This document shows positions 5,807 through 5,821 of a stretch of DNA of 5,821 nucleotides, piece after piece. The notes beneath the pieces were generated by a model, which saw only the letters and a program-made list of their open reading frames with translations, had not been told where the DNA came from and searched no databases. Made by a program: the position numbers and the translations under genes. The stretch spans positions 1-5,821 of the forward strand of contig JAFMSB010000125.1 in assembly GCA_017353815.1 (NCBI GenBank), written 5' to 3'. How positions within the stretch are numbered: position 1 is the stretch's first letter; each line of letters opens with the position of its first letter. The stretch comes from Methylocapsa sp. GTDB lineage: Bacteria; Pseudomonadota; Alphaproteobacteria; Rhizobiales; Beijerinckiaceae.

Positions 5807-5821
5807 GAGCGGCAGTGTTCA

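Overview
The window is GC-rich and reads as a chromosome segment of an alphaproteobacterium, most likely of the order Hyphomicrobiales. This is an inference from base composition, protein style and a small 'LYREIGISAVAAAL' protein that I associate, from memory only, with that group. Every gene I can support lies on the minus strand, so the biological order runs from right to left. There is no tRNA, rRNA, CRISPR array or recognisable mobile element.

Layout in transcription order. (1) 5640-5821 is non-coding and holds a perfect 7-bp-arm inverted repeat (5785-5806) that looks like an operator. (2) 5430-5639 is a small conserved-looking protein of 69 aa. (3) 5176-5429 is a gap with GGCCGG inverted repeats and a weak candidate promoter. 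(4) 3454-5166 encodes a 570-aa membrane protein. It has an ExeA/GspA-like ATPase-type domain that keeps Walker B but has no Walker A, one transmembrane helix, a long Pro/Ala-rich region and a C-terminal LytR_C-like domain. (5) 2854-3253 is an OmpA-family gene broken by a frameshift, an internal deletion and several stop codons. (6) 1929-2870 encodes a secreted Sel1-repeat protein with a C-terminal fibronectin-III-like domain. Its start is unclear because the 5' end overlaps the broken OmpA gene and contains a run of eight T. (7) 1595-1928 is non-coding and carries an AT-rich promoter region. (8) 1594 to the left edge is an open frame, with no stop in the window, for a secreted G8-domain/parallel beta-helix protein of the CEMIP/TMEM2 type. 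It is easy to miss because its stop codon lies outside the window.

Together these look like a cell-envelope and surface-polysaccharide locus. A single-pass protein with a degenerate ATPase domain, an OmpA-type peptidoglycan-binding protein and a Sel1 scaffold may once have been a three-gene module. The OmpA member has since decayed. The G8 protein has its own promoter and ribosome binding site and is probably a separate transcription unit acting on, or binding, a polysaccharide outside the cytoplasm. The joint function is inference; the domain architecture and the OmpA damage are read directly from the translation.
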